Of a stretch of 64,000 nt of DNA, positions 48,715-61,375 are shown piece by piece. Source of the stretch: Ananas comosus. Lineage: Eukaryota > Streptophyta > Magnoliopsida > Poales > Bromeliaceae. The stretch is taken from positions 611,975 through 675,974 of the forward strand of contig NC_033641.1 of NCBI RefSeq assembly GCF_001540865.1, written 5' to 3'. The notes under the pieces were generated by a model. The model saw only the letters and a program-made list of their open reading frames with translations. It searched no databases and was not told the DNA's origin. Both the position numbers and the translations under genes were made by a program. The first letter of the stretch is position 1, and the number at the start of each line of letters is the position of its first letter.

Positions 48715-49908
48715 GGGTGTTTGCTAGCTTTTAAATAGCGCATTTAGGCCTGAAAAGTTGATTTTTCGGATCTATAGAGCGTTTGGCCAAACTCACTTTT
48801 AAAATTTCTATTGCTGCCATTATAGTAAATCAGAAAACTTGATTTGAACCTCAGAAGTATAAGAGAAAAAAGCTGTTCTTAGAAAATTGATCTGATTTTG
48901 GCATTTAAACATAAAATTTTATTTTATTTTAGTTTTAATAAATATAAATTAATTTCTTAATTTCAGATTCATTTTAACTTTTTTAAATTTTAACTTTTAA
49001 TTTAAAATTTGAAATATAGTTTAATAATTTTCAATTCTAATTTAATAATTCAATTCCTCAAATTTTAGATTTTAAAATTTAAAATTTATTCAAATTTCAT
49101 ATTCCAATTTTCAAATTCAGATTAAATTTTAATTTCAACATTTCAAATTTCAGATTTTTAAAAGTTTGATTTTCAAATTTTTCAATTTTGAAATTCAAAT
49201 TCAAATTTTACATTTCAAATTTCAAATTTAAATTCAAATTTTACATTTTAAATTCCAAATTTCAAGGTATAATTCAAATTTTCAAATTTTAATATTTCAA
49301 ATTTTGACAATAGATTTTAAAATTTTAAATTGTGTATAAATATTTAACAATTTTAAATTTTGATTATAAATTTTAATTCTTCAAATTATAAAAAAAATTT
49401 TTTTGCCCCAAAGTTTTTAAAATTGTAAGAATTTTATTTTAATTTCAAAATTATAATATTTTAAAATTTTATAATTTAAAATTTAAACTTTTGAATTTTT
49501 AAATTTTAAATATTCAAATATTTTAATTTATTAATTTTAAATAATTCAAAATTTAATTTTATATTTAGAATATTCAAAATTTAAATTTTATATTTTAAAT
49601 TTCATGATATATTTTTAAATTTAAATTTAATTTAGTTTAATTTAATTTTTAATTAAATTTAAATTTTAAATATTTAAAGTTTATAAAAATTTAAATCAAT
49701 TTTTAACAAATTATAATAGCTCAAACTAGCTTTTCAAAATTTTTAATTTGTCTAAACTAGCTTTTTAAAATCACTTTAGAAAAAATCAAGTTTTATCTAA
49801 AACTGCCCGCCAAACCTCGTATAGCGCTTTAAAGCAAAATCACTTCTCCAAACAAAATTCACTTTTTTCAGATAATCACTTTTCAGAAACTAGCCAAACA
49901 TGGTGCGC
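48715..49908. mobile_element. AT-rich TIR element, tandem unit 1
   Basis: Starts GGGTGTTTGCTAGCTTTTAAA and ends AACTAGCCAAACATGGTGCGC, with TTA on both sides (48712-48714, 49909-49911). The interior is almost entirely AAATTTT/TTCAAATTT words. TTA targets suggest PIF/Harbinger descent. Confidence 0.7.
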
Positions 49909-49911
49909 TTA

Positions 49912-50361
49912 TCGTGTAAAATAATATGAAAGAAAAATTAACAATTAGCTTCAAGTATATAAAAAGTAAAAATGTTGACTAAAGACAAAAAGAGTTTGAA
50001 TCATATTGATTAAGCGAAAAAGAGTTGAATTATGCAAAAAAAGGGCTTTTTTGATAATAATAACCCTCTTACAAATTCAAAATTGTGACAAAATAATTTC
50101 GTCAAAAAAAAAAAAAAAATTTTATTTGATAGAACTCTAATTCCCTTTTCTTCGCTCACCAGTGAGTCGCACGTCGAAATTGTACTTTAATAAGATCGGT
50201 GAATGATTTACCGATCTTTTCCATATTATATTAATGAAGCCGGGAATGTTCACCGTTTTCATATATATATATGAAGATAGTGAATCATTCACCGTCTTAT
50301 CTGGTCATCTCCGTTTCTTATATCTGTGTTTCACTCGTTTTCAATGCATCAGTTCTGATCC
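49912..50361. mobile_element. Spacer MITE of tandem unit 1 (partial)
   Basis: Contains the left part of the MITE seen complete at 54789-55228 (AAAAAGGGCTTTTTTGATAA, ATAACCCTCTT) and a variant GGTGAATGATTTACC palindrome near 50200. Confidence 0.55.
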
Positions 50362-50364
50362 TTA

Positions 50365-51602
50365 GGGGGTGTTTGGCCTAGCTTAAATAAAAAACAAAAA
50401 AATAAAAAAAAAAAACTGCGTTGCTTTTTAGGCTGATAAAGTGATCTTTCGGTTCAATAGAGCTGTTTGGCAAGCTCACTTTTAAAATTGATTCTGCTAT
50501 TAGATCAGAAAATCTGTTTTTGAATGCATCAGAATCTAAAAGCCCAGAAAAAAAAGTGCTTCTGAAAACTGATCTGATTTTGGATTTAAACATTCAAAAT
50601 TTTATTTTTATTTGAGTTTTAATAATTTAAATTTAATTTAATTTCAGATTCATTTTATTTTTAAATTTAACTTTAAATTTTAAAATTGAAATATAGATTT
50701 AACAATTTTAAATTTTAATTTTAAATTTCTACAATCTCAAATTTTAGATTTTAAGATTAACAAATTTTATTTCTTAAATTCTAAATTCCAAATTTCAAAT
50801 TCAGTATTTTTAAAATTTTAAATTTTTACAAATTTCCAAATGTTCAGATTTGTAAATTTTCAATATTTTCATAATTTCAAATTTTAAATTCAAATTTTTC
50901 AAATATTTAATATTAAATTTCAATTTTTAATTCAAATTTTTAAATTTGTATAAATTCCAATTCATTATTTTTAAATTCTCAAATTTCAATTTTATTTTCA
51001 AATTTTGACATGTAGATTTTAAATTGTATAATGTAAAAATTTAAATATTTTTTAAATTGTTGATCTACTAAATTAATTCTGCAAATTATAATTTCAAATT
51101 TTTAAAATTAAAAATTTTTAAATTTTTAATCTCAAATTATAAATAAAATTTTATAATTTAAAATTTAAAATTTAATTCTTAAATTTAAATATTCAAATCT
51201 TAATTTAATTAAATATTTCAAAATTTAAATTTTATATTTAAATATTCAAAAATTTAAATTTTAATGTTTAAATCTATGAGTGATTTAAAATATTTTAAAT
51301 TAAAGTTTTATATTTTAAATTGTTAAATATTTAAATTTTAAGATTTCTATATTTTTAAAAAGTTAATATGTCATGAAAATTTAAATATATTTTTAATACT
51401 TAAATAGTTTTTCAAACAGCTCTTTTCAATAATTGTATAATTTGCTAAACAGCTTTTTAAATCATCTTAAGAAAAAATCAATTTTATCTAAACCTCCGTC
51501 CAATTAACGCTCCTATAGCTGTTAAGGCAAAATCAACTCTCCAAACCAAAATTCACTTTTTCGTAATATCACTTTTTCAGAAATATAGGCCTAAACTAGC
51601 GC
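50365..51602. mobile_element. AT-rich TIR element, tandem unit 2
   Basis: Same element as 48715-49908: left TTA then GGGGGTGTTTGGCCTAGC, right CTAAACTAGCGC then TTTA. Many single-base differences and indels against units 1 and 4. Confidence 0.65.
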
Positions 51603-52024
51603 TTTACTTCGTGAAAAATATGTGTAAAGTACCAATGCCTCAATATTTAAAGTAAAAATCGTATTTATCCTGAAAGGATCAAAAAGATTGACATATCCTT
51701 GAAGGACAATATAAGAGTTTACATTAGCAAAAACAGGCTTTTTATTTAAATAACCCTCTCAAATTCATAATAATGACAATTAATAATTTTCTGTCAAATA
51801 ATTATTTTGAGAAAAAACTAACCCTTCTTCGCCACGTGAGCCCAGTCGAAATTTTACATAAATCGGGAATGATCACGCTTCAATTATATATAAGAAGTGC
51901 GTGTGAATGTCGACGATCTCATATATATATATTGATGATTATGAATCATTCTAACGTTGCTTATCGGTTCACTATCGTTTCTATTATCTGTATTCACTCG
52001 AGTTTCAAAGCACAGTAGCCTTTA

Positions 52025-53130
52025 GGGGTGTTTGGCCTCGCTTTTAAAAGCGATTTAGGCTGAAAAGTGATTTTCGGCTCAATTAGGCGTTTGGCACTCC
52101 TTTTAAAATATTGATTCTGGCATTTTAGAATCAGAAAACTGATTTTGAAGGCCTCAGAATCAGAAGCAGAAAAAAGCTGCTTCGAAAACTGATTCTGATT
52201 TTGGATTTAAACATCAAAATTTATTTTTATTTAGTTTTAATAATTAAATTTAATTTTAATTTTCAGATTCATTTTTAAATTTTTTAATTTTAACTTTTAA
52301 ATTTTAAATTGAATATAGATTTAAATTTTTAATTTTAATTTTAAATTTCAAATCTCAATTTTAGATTTAAATTTAAAATTTTATTTCAAATTTCTAAATC
52401 CAAATTTCAAATTTCAATTTTAAAATTTTATAATTTCAAATTTCAAATTTCAGATTTTAAAATTTCAATTTCAAATTCAATATTTTTAATTTCAAATGTT
52501 AATTTTAGAAATTTAATTTTAATTCAAATTTTAAATTTTAAATTTCCAATTTCAAATTTAAATTTCAAATTTTAAATTTTAATTTCAAATTTGACAATTT
52601 AGATTTTATAAATGTAAAAATTTAAAATTTTTAAATTTTGAATTAAAATTTTAATCTTCAATTATAAATTCAAATTTTAAAATTAAAAATATTTTAAATT
52701 TAATCTTCAAATTATAAATATTAAATTAAATTTTAAAATTTAAAATTTTAATTTTAAATTTTAAATATTCATATTTAATTTTTAATTTTAAATATTCAAA
52801 ATTTAATTTTAATTTTAAATATTCAAATTTAAATTTTATATTTTAAATTTCATGATTATTTAATAAATTTATAAATTAAATTTTAAATTTTAAAATTTTA
52901 AATGTAATTTTAAATTTAAAGTTTAAAATTTAAATATATTTTTAAAATTAAATAGCTTTCAAACAGCTTTTCAAAATTTTTAATTGCTAAACGCTTTTAA
53001 AATCACTTTAGAAAATAATCATATTTATTCTAAACTCCGCAAACGCTCTATAGCTTTTAAGCAAAACACTTCTCCAAACCAAATCACTTTTTCAGAAATC
53101 ACTTTTCAGAAATTCTAGGCCAAACAGCGC
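52025..53130. mobile_element. AT-rich TIR element, tandem unit 3
   Basis: TTA (52022-52024), then GGGGTGTTTGGCCTCGC; the right end is CTAGGCCAAACAGCGC followed by TTA (53131-53133). It is preceded by GCACAGTAGCCT, the tail of the MITE next to unit 1, so the tail was duplicated with the unit. Confidence 0.68.
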
Positions 53131-53525
53131 TTACTCGTGAAAATATATTGAAAGTACAATAGCTCATATATAAATAAGGTAAAAATGTATCTTTGAAGGG
53201 ACAAAAAGATGTGACATATTTGAAAGACAAAAAGAGTTGAATAGCAAAAAAGGGCTTTTTTATAAAATAACCTCTAAAAATTCAAATTGACAAAATAATT
53301 CGTCAAATTTTATTTGAAAAACTAACTCTTTCGCACGTTGGCGCACAGTTCGAAATTTTACATATAAAGTGATATCACCGCCTTCACATATATATAATGA
53401 GCGGAATGGTACCGTCTTCATAATATATAGTTTGAGATAGTGGAATCATTCACCTGTACTTATCTGTGTTCACTCCTTTCTATACTGTGTTCACTTCCGT
53501 TTTTCAGAAAGCACAGTTAGCCTTA

Positions 53526-54669
53526 GGGTCGTGTTTTGCCTAGCTTTTAAAGCGACTTTTAAGGCTGAAAGTGATTTCCTAATAAGAGCGTTTGGACAAC
53601 TACTTTTAAAAGCTTATTCTGCCATTTAGAATTCAGAAAACTGATTTGAAAAGCCTCAGAATCAGAAGCAGAAAAAAGCTTGCTCTTGAAAACTGATTCT
53701 GATTTGATTTAAATCATCAATTTAATTTTATTTTTATTTCTATTTTTAATTAATAAATTTAATTTTAATTTTCAGATTCATTTTAAATTTTAAATTTTAA
53801 CTTTAAATTTTAAAATTTGAAATATAGATTTAAATTTTTAATTTTACATTTAAATTTCAAATCTCAATTTTAGATTTTTAAAAATTTAATATTTTATTTC
53901 AAATTTCAACATCCAATTTCAAACGTTTCAGATTCTAAATTTTAAATTTCAATTTCAATTTCAATTTTAATTTCAAATTTTCAATTTCAAATTTTAATTT
54001 CAAATTTCAAATTTTTTAACATTTCAAAATTCAAATTTAAATCAAATTTTAATTTTAAATATTCCAATTTCTAAATTTTAAATTTCAATTTCATAATTTT
54101 AAATTTCAATTTGACAATTTGAATTTAAAATTTAAATGTAAAATTAAAATTTTAATTTGAATTAAAATTTTAATCTTTTCATTAAAATTTCCAATTTTTA
54201 AATTAAAATTTTTTAATTTTAATCTTCAATTATAAATTAAAATTTTATATTTAAAATTTAAATTTTAATTTTTACAGTTTAAATAGTTGCAATTTTTAAT
54301 TTTTAATTTTAATATTCAAAATATTAAATTTATAATTTAATATTTCAAATTTAATTTTATATTTTTAAATTTATGATATTTAAAATTTTTAATATTTAAT
54401 ATTTTAAATTTTAATTGTAAAAATTAAAATTAAAATTTAAATTTTAAATTTAAAGTTTAAAATTTAAATATATTTTTAAAATTAAATAGCTTTTCAAACA
54501 GCTTTTCAAAATTTTTAATTTGCTAAACAGCTTTTTAAAATCACTTTAGAAAAAATCAATTTTATCTAAACTCCGCCAAACGCTCTATAGCTTTTAAGCA
54601 AAATCACTTCTCCAAACCAAAATCACTTTTTCAGAAATCACTTTTTCAGAAGCTAGGCCAAACAGGCGC
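53526..54669. mobile_element. AT-rich TIR element, tandem unit 4
   Basis: TTA (53523-53525) on the left; the right end is GCTAGGCCAAACAGGCGC followed by TTA (54670-54672). Best-preserved right end of the four. Anchors 48712, 50362, 52022 and 53523 give periods of 1650, 1660 and 1501. Confidence 0.7.
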
Positions 54670-54788
54670 TTACTCGTGAAAAATATATGAAAGTACAATA
54701 GCCTGAATATATAAAAAGTAAAAATGTATTACTTGAAAGGACAAAAAGAGTTGACATACTTGAAAAGACAAAAAGAGTTGACATAGCA

Positions 54789-55228
54789 AAAAAAGGGCTT
54801 TTTTATAAAATAACCCTCTAAAAATTCAAAATTGACAAAATAATTTCGTCAAAATTTTATTTGAAAAACTAACCCTTCTTTCGCCACGTGGGCGCCACGT
54901 CGAAATTTTACTATAAAGACGGTGAATGATTCACCGCCTTCACATATATATAATGAAGGCGGTGAATGGTTCACCGTCTTCATAATATATATGTGAAGAT
55001 AGTGAATCATTCACCGTCTTATCTGTGTTCACTCCGTTTCTATATATATATTATGAAGGCGGTGAATCATTATATATATATAAAAGCGGTGAATCATTCA
55101 CCGTTTTCATAGCAAAATTCTGACGTGGCACCCAAGTAATGAAAGGAGGGTTATTTTTCCAAATAAAATTTTGATAGGGTCATTTTCCAAATTTCAAAAT
55201 TTTGGAGGGTCATTTTATAAAAAAGCCC
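54789..55228. mobile_element. MITE with GGTGAATGATTCACC palindromes (complete copy)
   Basis: Inverted arms of about 100 bases: GGGCTTTTTTATAAAATAAC at the left and GTCATTTTATAAAAAAGCCC at the right, with CCACGTGGGCGCCACGTCG mirrored by CTGACGTGGCACCC further in. The centre carries five copies or half-copies of the palindrome GGTGAATGATTCACC between 54920 and 55105. Confidence 0.7.
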
Positions 55229-55229
55229 G

Positions 55230-55760
55230 CAAAAATGACAGGTAGTTTGTTTGTACAGAAGGAAAAGAAAAAAAATAAAATAAAATAAAATTCTTTCCTC
55301 AACACATGAGAGATGGGAATGTTGAATTTTTATTACAAAGCAAAACACCTGGCAATTTATTTTGGTATCATTTTCAGCAATAAAACATCTGAATCCATAT
55401 GCAATAATATTAAATATAATATAGAAGATTATTTGAATTTGATGCAGAAAAACAAATTTTCTAATTTTTAAAATATTTATGTTGTACTCAAATAGTTTCA
55501 AAAATAATAACTTTTAATGGCTAACATCTAAAATAAAGTATATTTGATACTGCATGGTTGCTGGATAAATTATATTGCAAAATCGCGAAATTTGGTTCTT
55601 AGTAAGTTTAAATGGCGAAGATAATATTTAACGGCATTGGTCGTTATGTAATAATTTAGATTTATATAAAAGAAAGGGTCTCGCCACTAAGCACGGGCCA
55701 TAGCCAGCAGGTGCAGCAGTTTTTATATTATAATTTTAAGAAAAAAGATTATTTCCATTT
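55230..55760. other. AT-rich intergenic DNA
   Basis: No gene supported; the 116-codon minus-strand frame has no family resemblance. Confidence 0.35.
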
Positions 55761-55766
55761 AACCAA

Positions 55767-55870
55767 CCATCCCTAACGCAGTGGCAAAATATTTGATGGT
55801 TGTCATTCAAAGTCTCAAAGTTCAAAGCCCAAATGCTCTACATTTTCAGCTGAAATTAAATTTAGTTAAC
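55767..55870 (+). mobile_element. Old, truncated SINE copy 3
   Basis: CCATCCCTAACGCAGTGGCAAAATATTTGATGG matches the 5' part of the SINEs at 37101 and 40199 with many substitutions (sequence shown here in words of the shared order: CCNTCCCTA, GTGGCAAA, TTTGATGGTTG). The 3' region and poly(A) are not recognisable. Confidence 0.5.
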
Positions 55871-55990
55871 TAAATATTAATTATTATTAAATTACTGTGA
55901 AAGTAATATATTAGTATTGTGATTGATTATATGACAATAATTAAGATATTACAGTGATGCAACATTATTTAGTTAATTAAATTAGATTGT

Positions 55991-58207
55991 TGTGAGATTT
56001 CTGGTGTTTAACTGTGGAGGCTTGTCGATAGCTCTGGAGAGTGTCGGGACAAGTCCGAGTCGCGTTGGCGTCAAATAGACGCAAAACGGACTCCGTGCGA
56101 CGCGATGGCAGCTTATCTCAAAGAATTCTGCAAAACAGCAGCATTCTCTGCTTGCTGTACCGGTACAACCAGCGTGGCTGTACCGGTACAACCATCGCGC
56201 AATGGCTCAACTGCTCTCGGGTTGGCTCTTGTACCGGTACAGGAGCCCGTGTACCGGTACAATGGGGTAGGTAGAGGGCTATTTGAGTAATTTCTCTCCC
56301 TCGTTTGTGTCACCCCTTTTTCCCTCAACCTATATACAGAGTAGAGGAGTTGAGAGAAGGGTTTAGTGTTCCTTCTCTCTCTCTAGTCCCGGTTGTGAGC
56401 AAGGAGGAGAGCTTGGTTGGAGTTTCGTCGTCGACGTCGCGCCGCGGGATCGTTCGAGCACGTATTTGACGCCGGGGCATCGCGAGGAGACCGGGCGAGC
56501 GTGCAACTTCGCCGTTCTTGACGTCGCACCGGTGCTAATCGCTGTCGAGGTGAGTAATTCAGCCTTTCCTTGGATTTTGGGCAAGTTCTTACTACTTCAA
56601 CTCGGAAAGATGTTGTTTGCTGAAATCCACCGTCGACTGTTAGTATTTCAGCTCGTTCTCGACGTAGGAGCATCGGATTTCGACGAGGCTTGGTTCGTTG
56701 GATTCGGGACTTCGAGAGGAATCCACAAAGCCCTTACTTGCGAATTTTGGTGAAGGTTAGCTAGGTCGAAATCCCTTTCTTCTCTGCTGCTGTGGATTTT
56801 GGACTGAATTGAGGAATTTTGGTGTTTTTAGCTTGGAGTTCGCTCGATTTTGAGACTCGGGCATTTTTGGTCGATCCAGCAGTTGGTGTCGCAGCCGGGG
56901 GGGTTCCGTGCTGCCAGGAGCTAGCTTCTTGAGATGGGTTACATCGGTTTTACTCCTAAGTTCACATTCGTCGACATGTGTAGTTTCGATTTTTGGATAA
57001 TCTGTTCTAACTCAAATTCATGATTTAAATGGTAGATTTCATATCTAAATTTGGAGCATGTGGTAATAAATTGAATAGGTTATACATGTTGGACTTGAAA
57101 TTGAATTAGGAGAAAACCTGCGATTTGGACATGTCACTTGATTAAACTGCCTGATTTAGCTCTAGGAGCCGTTATTAAATTGTACTGTCGCAGTATTTTC
57201 GAGACGAATACTTCAGGTAGTTTAGAGTATATCTACACTCGTGCTGTTTCACCGAGGGGATTTTATAGGGTCGTTCAGGCTGTTCCGGATAGTAGGGTGC
57301 CGTTGAGGTTGACGGTGGACCCGTATCGCCTTTTTGGCGACGGATTGTGCCAAGTTCACGTTACTTGTTGGTTGTTAGACCAGTTAGAGTCGATTTCTTG
57401 ACTTTGGTTTTTCAGAGCCTGTTTGAGCTCGACAGAGATACGCTGCATACTCGGTTGGGTAGCTCCCACGAGTACCACTCCGGAGTCAGGCTTTATGCTT
57501 TCGCGTTGGTGTCGCTCATGCCAGTTGGACTTGCTCTCCACGGACCAGTTAGTGTGGATGGAGCCTGATAGTCGCAACGGAGTAGGGACGGGTGTATTCA
57601 CAGTCCCGGAGACGGGTATGCTTACAGTCCCGATTGGATTGGGTTCGAGTTGACATTTCCTACAGTTGGTTAGTGTAGAGCATGATAGTGTACTGATCGG
57701 TAGCGGTAGAGTTATTTTCCTGCTTTTCTGACTACTCTTGCTCCCTTCTGTAGACTTAGTGGGTGGACCGATATTGTTTTGGGCGGTACCCACTGAGGAC
57801 TACTTGTTTTTACGGTAGTTCTCACGCCCAGTTGTTACCTATGTTTTCGCAGAGCCACAGGTTTCGGCTGCTGCGCCTTCCGCGGATCAGGATCGAGGCA
57901 AAGGCGTCGCGAGCTAGAGCCCTACCCGACTGACAGAGCTAGAGGCACCCTACCGCAGGTAGTTGTTTTACTTCGAGCTTATGTATATAGTACTTAACTC
58001 GCCAGTGCGAGTAATGCTGTATTTTGGTTTCTGAACTATGTATATGAAGCTCAGTTGGTTTAGCTTTTGTTTATTTAGCAGCTATATGCTACTGTTTGTA
58101 GTATTGCTTATCTACAGGTACTTTTGACGCTTCGTATACAAGGAAAATTTCTTGTATACGGCGGATTTATCGGCGTGCCCGGGGAACGAGACATCCGGGG
58201 CGTGACA
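55991..58207 (+). repeat. 5' LTR, 2217 bp
   Basis: Begins TGTGAGAT and ends GGGGCGTGACA. It carries four perfect TGTACCGGTACA palindromes (56156, 56179, 56230, 56250), a likely TATA box (CCTATATACAG near 56330) about 70 bases further on, and near its end an inverted pair GTATACAAG...CTTGTATAC (58135-58160). Confidence 0.9.
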
Positions 58208-58215
58208 GATTAAGT

Positions 58216-58227
58216 TGGTATCAGAGC
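58216..58227 (+). other. Primer-binding site, initiator Met tRNA
   Basis: TGGTATCAGAGC, complementary to the 3' end of plant initiator Met tRNA, eight bases after the LTR end. Confidence 0.9.
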
Positions 58228-58504
58228 TTTGCTATAGGTCGTTGGGACCTAGGAAACCCTAAGTTGGCAAACCTTAGAAAGCAAGACGCGAGAGGCGTAA
58301 TTTAATTGCGAAAGTTATTGATTATTGGTTCTAACTCCTCCTAGAGTGGAGTGAGTGACTGAAGGAGTTCCTGTTTTGGCCTGAGAAATTATGTTGGCTG
58401 CAGACGACATAATTTTGGAGGAAAACAGGGACCGCCTTCCAGACTTTCGTTGATTGGGTCGAGAGTGTTGTGTTGTATCTGACCCCGATTTGTTCATTTT
58501 AGCT

Positions 58505-59860
58505 ATGTATCGTCGTCGAGGTCGACCGTCGTTGCGAGAGCGTGCCCAGTTGGCGCGGGATCGTGCGGGATCCCCTGAGAGACCTTAGCAGATGGAGCAG
58601 AGTACTCGACAGGAGCAGGGTGACAGACCGGAGGCGAGTGCACCCCCTGTTGTGGAGCCGAGTGCGCGACCTGAGGCTAGCGCACCCCCGGATCTGAGTG
58701 CACAGCTGGTTGCCCTGACTGAGGTGACGAGGCAGCAGGGGGGGTTGTTGCAGAGGTTGTGTGAGAGGATATCTCAGTCACCGAGTTCAGCACCGAGTGT
58801 ACCAGAGCAGACTATTCTACCACCGGCTACTCCAGTGACCATACCAGCGGCAGCAATTCCTCCGTCGGCAGCAGTTCCAGTAGCGCCAGTTGCGCCGGTT
58901 AGGGGGCCAGTACCGTTGACTGAGGTCGAGCAGGAGCGGTGGACGGAGAGGTTAGCTCGTTTTCGGCGATTTGACCCACCGATCTTCGATGGTAGCGGCA
59001 CTGAGGCCTGGGTTGTTGAGGGATGGGTCAGTGCGATGGAGAGGTTATTTGAGGATCTGTTCGTTCCAGAGGGGGAGCAGGTACCACTGGGAGTACACTG
59101 TTTGTCAGGTGATGCACGTGATTGGTGGCGGAGAGCGAGGTGAGACCAGGGACTGGTGGCGGCGCAGCTAAGGTGGGATGAGTTATATGGAATGTTGTAT
59201 GGGATGTATTTCCCCAACAGCATGAAACAGAAGATCGAGAAGGACTTGAAGAGGATCCAGCAGGGTGAGCGGACAGTTCAGGAGTACGTTCGGGAGTTTA
59301 CTAGGCTCCTGAACTGTGTTCCGTTCGTGGCCAGAGACGAGGCACATAGGGTCTACTTGTTTGAGCAGGGTTTGAGACCCGACCTTTTCAGGTTCGTTAG
59401 GGCGCAGAGGTCGAGGACTTTGGATGCGTCCATTGAGCAGGCATTATGGGAGGAGAGAGGAGAGGTGTCGCTGAGGGAGAGGACTCAGGGGCCGGGACAG
59501 AGTCAGGACAGGAAGCGCCCAGCTCCAGACGACGGAGGTCAGTCGAGTAGCAGGCGTCCACCGAGGCCTCCATGATCGCGTTCACAGGGTCGTGGGTTCT
59601 CGGGGCGTCAGCGATCCAGGGACTCTCGTCAGAAGGGACAGCCAGAGAGGGCGCCGCAGTGTGTGATCTGCGGAGGACCACACTGGCCCAGACAGTGTGA
59701 GCAGAGGGAGGGCCGGTGCTACGGGTGTGGTCAGCCGGGACACATGAGGGCAGCTTGTCCCCGAGCAGCATCTCCAGCACCATCGTCAGCTTCAGCTCCA
59801 CCAGCACCTCAGCAGACTTACAGAGCAGCACCGAGTTACCGCCAGGAGGATAGGTCGTCC
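58505..59860 (+). pseudogene. gag region, interrupted by stops
   Basis: The frame opens at ATG 58505 with an Arg-rich start and is broken by TAG at 58586, TGA at 59141 and TGA at 59573. It contains the retrotransposon gag core (AWVVEGWVSAMERLF, then KQKIEKDLKRIQQGERTVQEY) and a CCHC knuckle C-X2-C-X4-H-X4-C (CYGCGQPGHMRAAC) near 59720-59760. Gag forms the virus-like particle and binds the RNA. All parts lie in the same frame; there is no frameshift. Confidence 0.85.
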
Positions 59861-61375
59861 ATGCCGCGACAGGATGAGCGGCGACAGCAGGCTCCGAGTG
59901 GCAGAGTCTATGCAGCTCAGGTGGAGGACTCTACAGCAGCCGACCGAGTGGTGGCAGGTATCACTTTGATTTCTGGCATTCGTACTCGTACTCTTTTTGA
60001 TACTGGAGCCTCGCATTCTTTTGTTAGCCGAGCATTTGCATTGTTGCATGGTCTAGAGTTAGGGGCATTGTCACAGGCACGAGAGGTGCAGATCCCGGAC
60101 CATGTTTTACAGGTTGCAGAGTGTTGTTGGTCATGTCCGGTGCAGTTGGATTCGTAGGTTATGCCTGCAGACCTGTTGGTGCTAGGGCAGCTGCAGGACT
60201 TCGACGTTGTGCTCGGTATGGATTGGCTGGCACGGTACTATGCTACCATCGACTGTGGAGCGAGGACGGTGATGTTCCGCTAGCCAGGTCAGGAGGAGTT
60301 TACTTTCAGAGGCTGCAGGAGCACGCTGTTTGCCACCTGGATATCTTCGGCGAGGGCTCGACAGATGCTGAGTAGCGGGTGTATTGCTTTCTTAGCGACA
60401 GTTGTGGAGGTACCTACGGTGGCGCCGGGACTCGAGGATATTCCTGTCGTCCGCGAGTTTCCGGATGTGTTTCTCCCTGAGTTGACGACATTGCCGCCGG
60501 AGAGGGAGATTGAGTTTGTGATTGATGTAGTTCCTGGAACTGCACCAATCTCAAAGGTACCTTATCGGATGGCGCCGGCAGAGCTGAGAGAGCTAAAGGC
60601 ACAGCTTCAGAATTTGATGGATAGAGGGTTCGTGAGGCCCAGTGTGTCACCTTGGGGAGCGCCGGTGTTATTTGTAAAGAAGAAGGATGGTTCGTTCAGG
60701 TTATGTGTGGATTATCGGGAGCTGAATAAGGTGACCATCAAGAATAAATATCCCTTGCCGCGCATTGATGATTTGTTTGATCAGCTGCATGGATCTTATG
60801 TTTTCTCGAAGATTGATCTTCAGTCAGGTTACCACCAGTTGAGGGTGAGAGCCGAGGATGTTCCTAAGACGGCTTTTCGGACTCGGTACGGGCATTATGA
60901 GTTCACGGTGATGCCTTTTGGATTGACGAATGCCCCTGCCGCATTTATGGATTTGATGAACAGAGTGTTCAAGCCGTTCTTAGATAGATTTGTGGTAGTT
61001 TTCATAGACGATATCTTGATATACTCCCGGTGTGATGCTGAGCATGAGGAGCACTTGAGGATTGTGCTACAGCTTCTGCGAGAGAAGAAGCTATATGCCA
61101 AGTTGAAGAAGTTCGAGTTCTGGCTACGGTAGGTCGCTTTCTTGGGCCACGTGATTTCAGCCGAAGGCGTAGCAGTGGACCCGAAGAAGATTGAGGCAAT
61201 TCGAGATTGGCCTAGACCGACGACGGTTACTGAGGTACGGAGCTTCCTGGGACTGGCAGGATATTACCGTCGGTTCGTGGAAGGCTTTGCGAAGCTTTCC
61301 ACACCCCTCACATGCTTGACACGGAAGGGGATTCGTTTTGTCTGGAGCGACGACTGTCAGAGGAGCTTTGACTAG
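59861..61375 (+). pseudogene. Protease and reverse transcriptase region, interrupted by stops
   Basis: Continues in the gag frame. The protease active site is DTGA (LFDTGASHSFVS, near 60000). The RT has LDYR-type and FIDD catalytic motifs ([21 protein letters not shown] near 61000) and FLGHVIS. In-frame TAG codons occur at 60155, 60281, 61130 and 61373. The stretch 60284-61129 covering the RT palm is open. The element could not make a full polyprotein itself. Confidence 0.88.

Noticed and set aside
56041..56753. Several frames in the 5' LTR, repeated near 63.4-63.7 kb
   Set aside because: LTR sequence; their repetition reflects the two LTRs, not genes.
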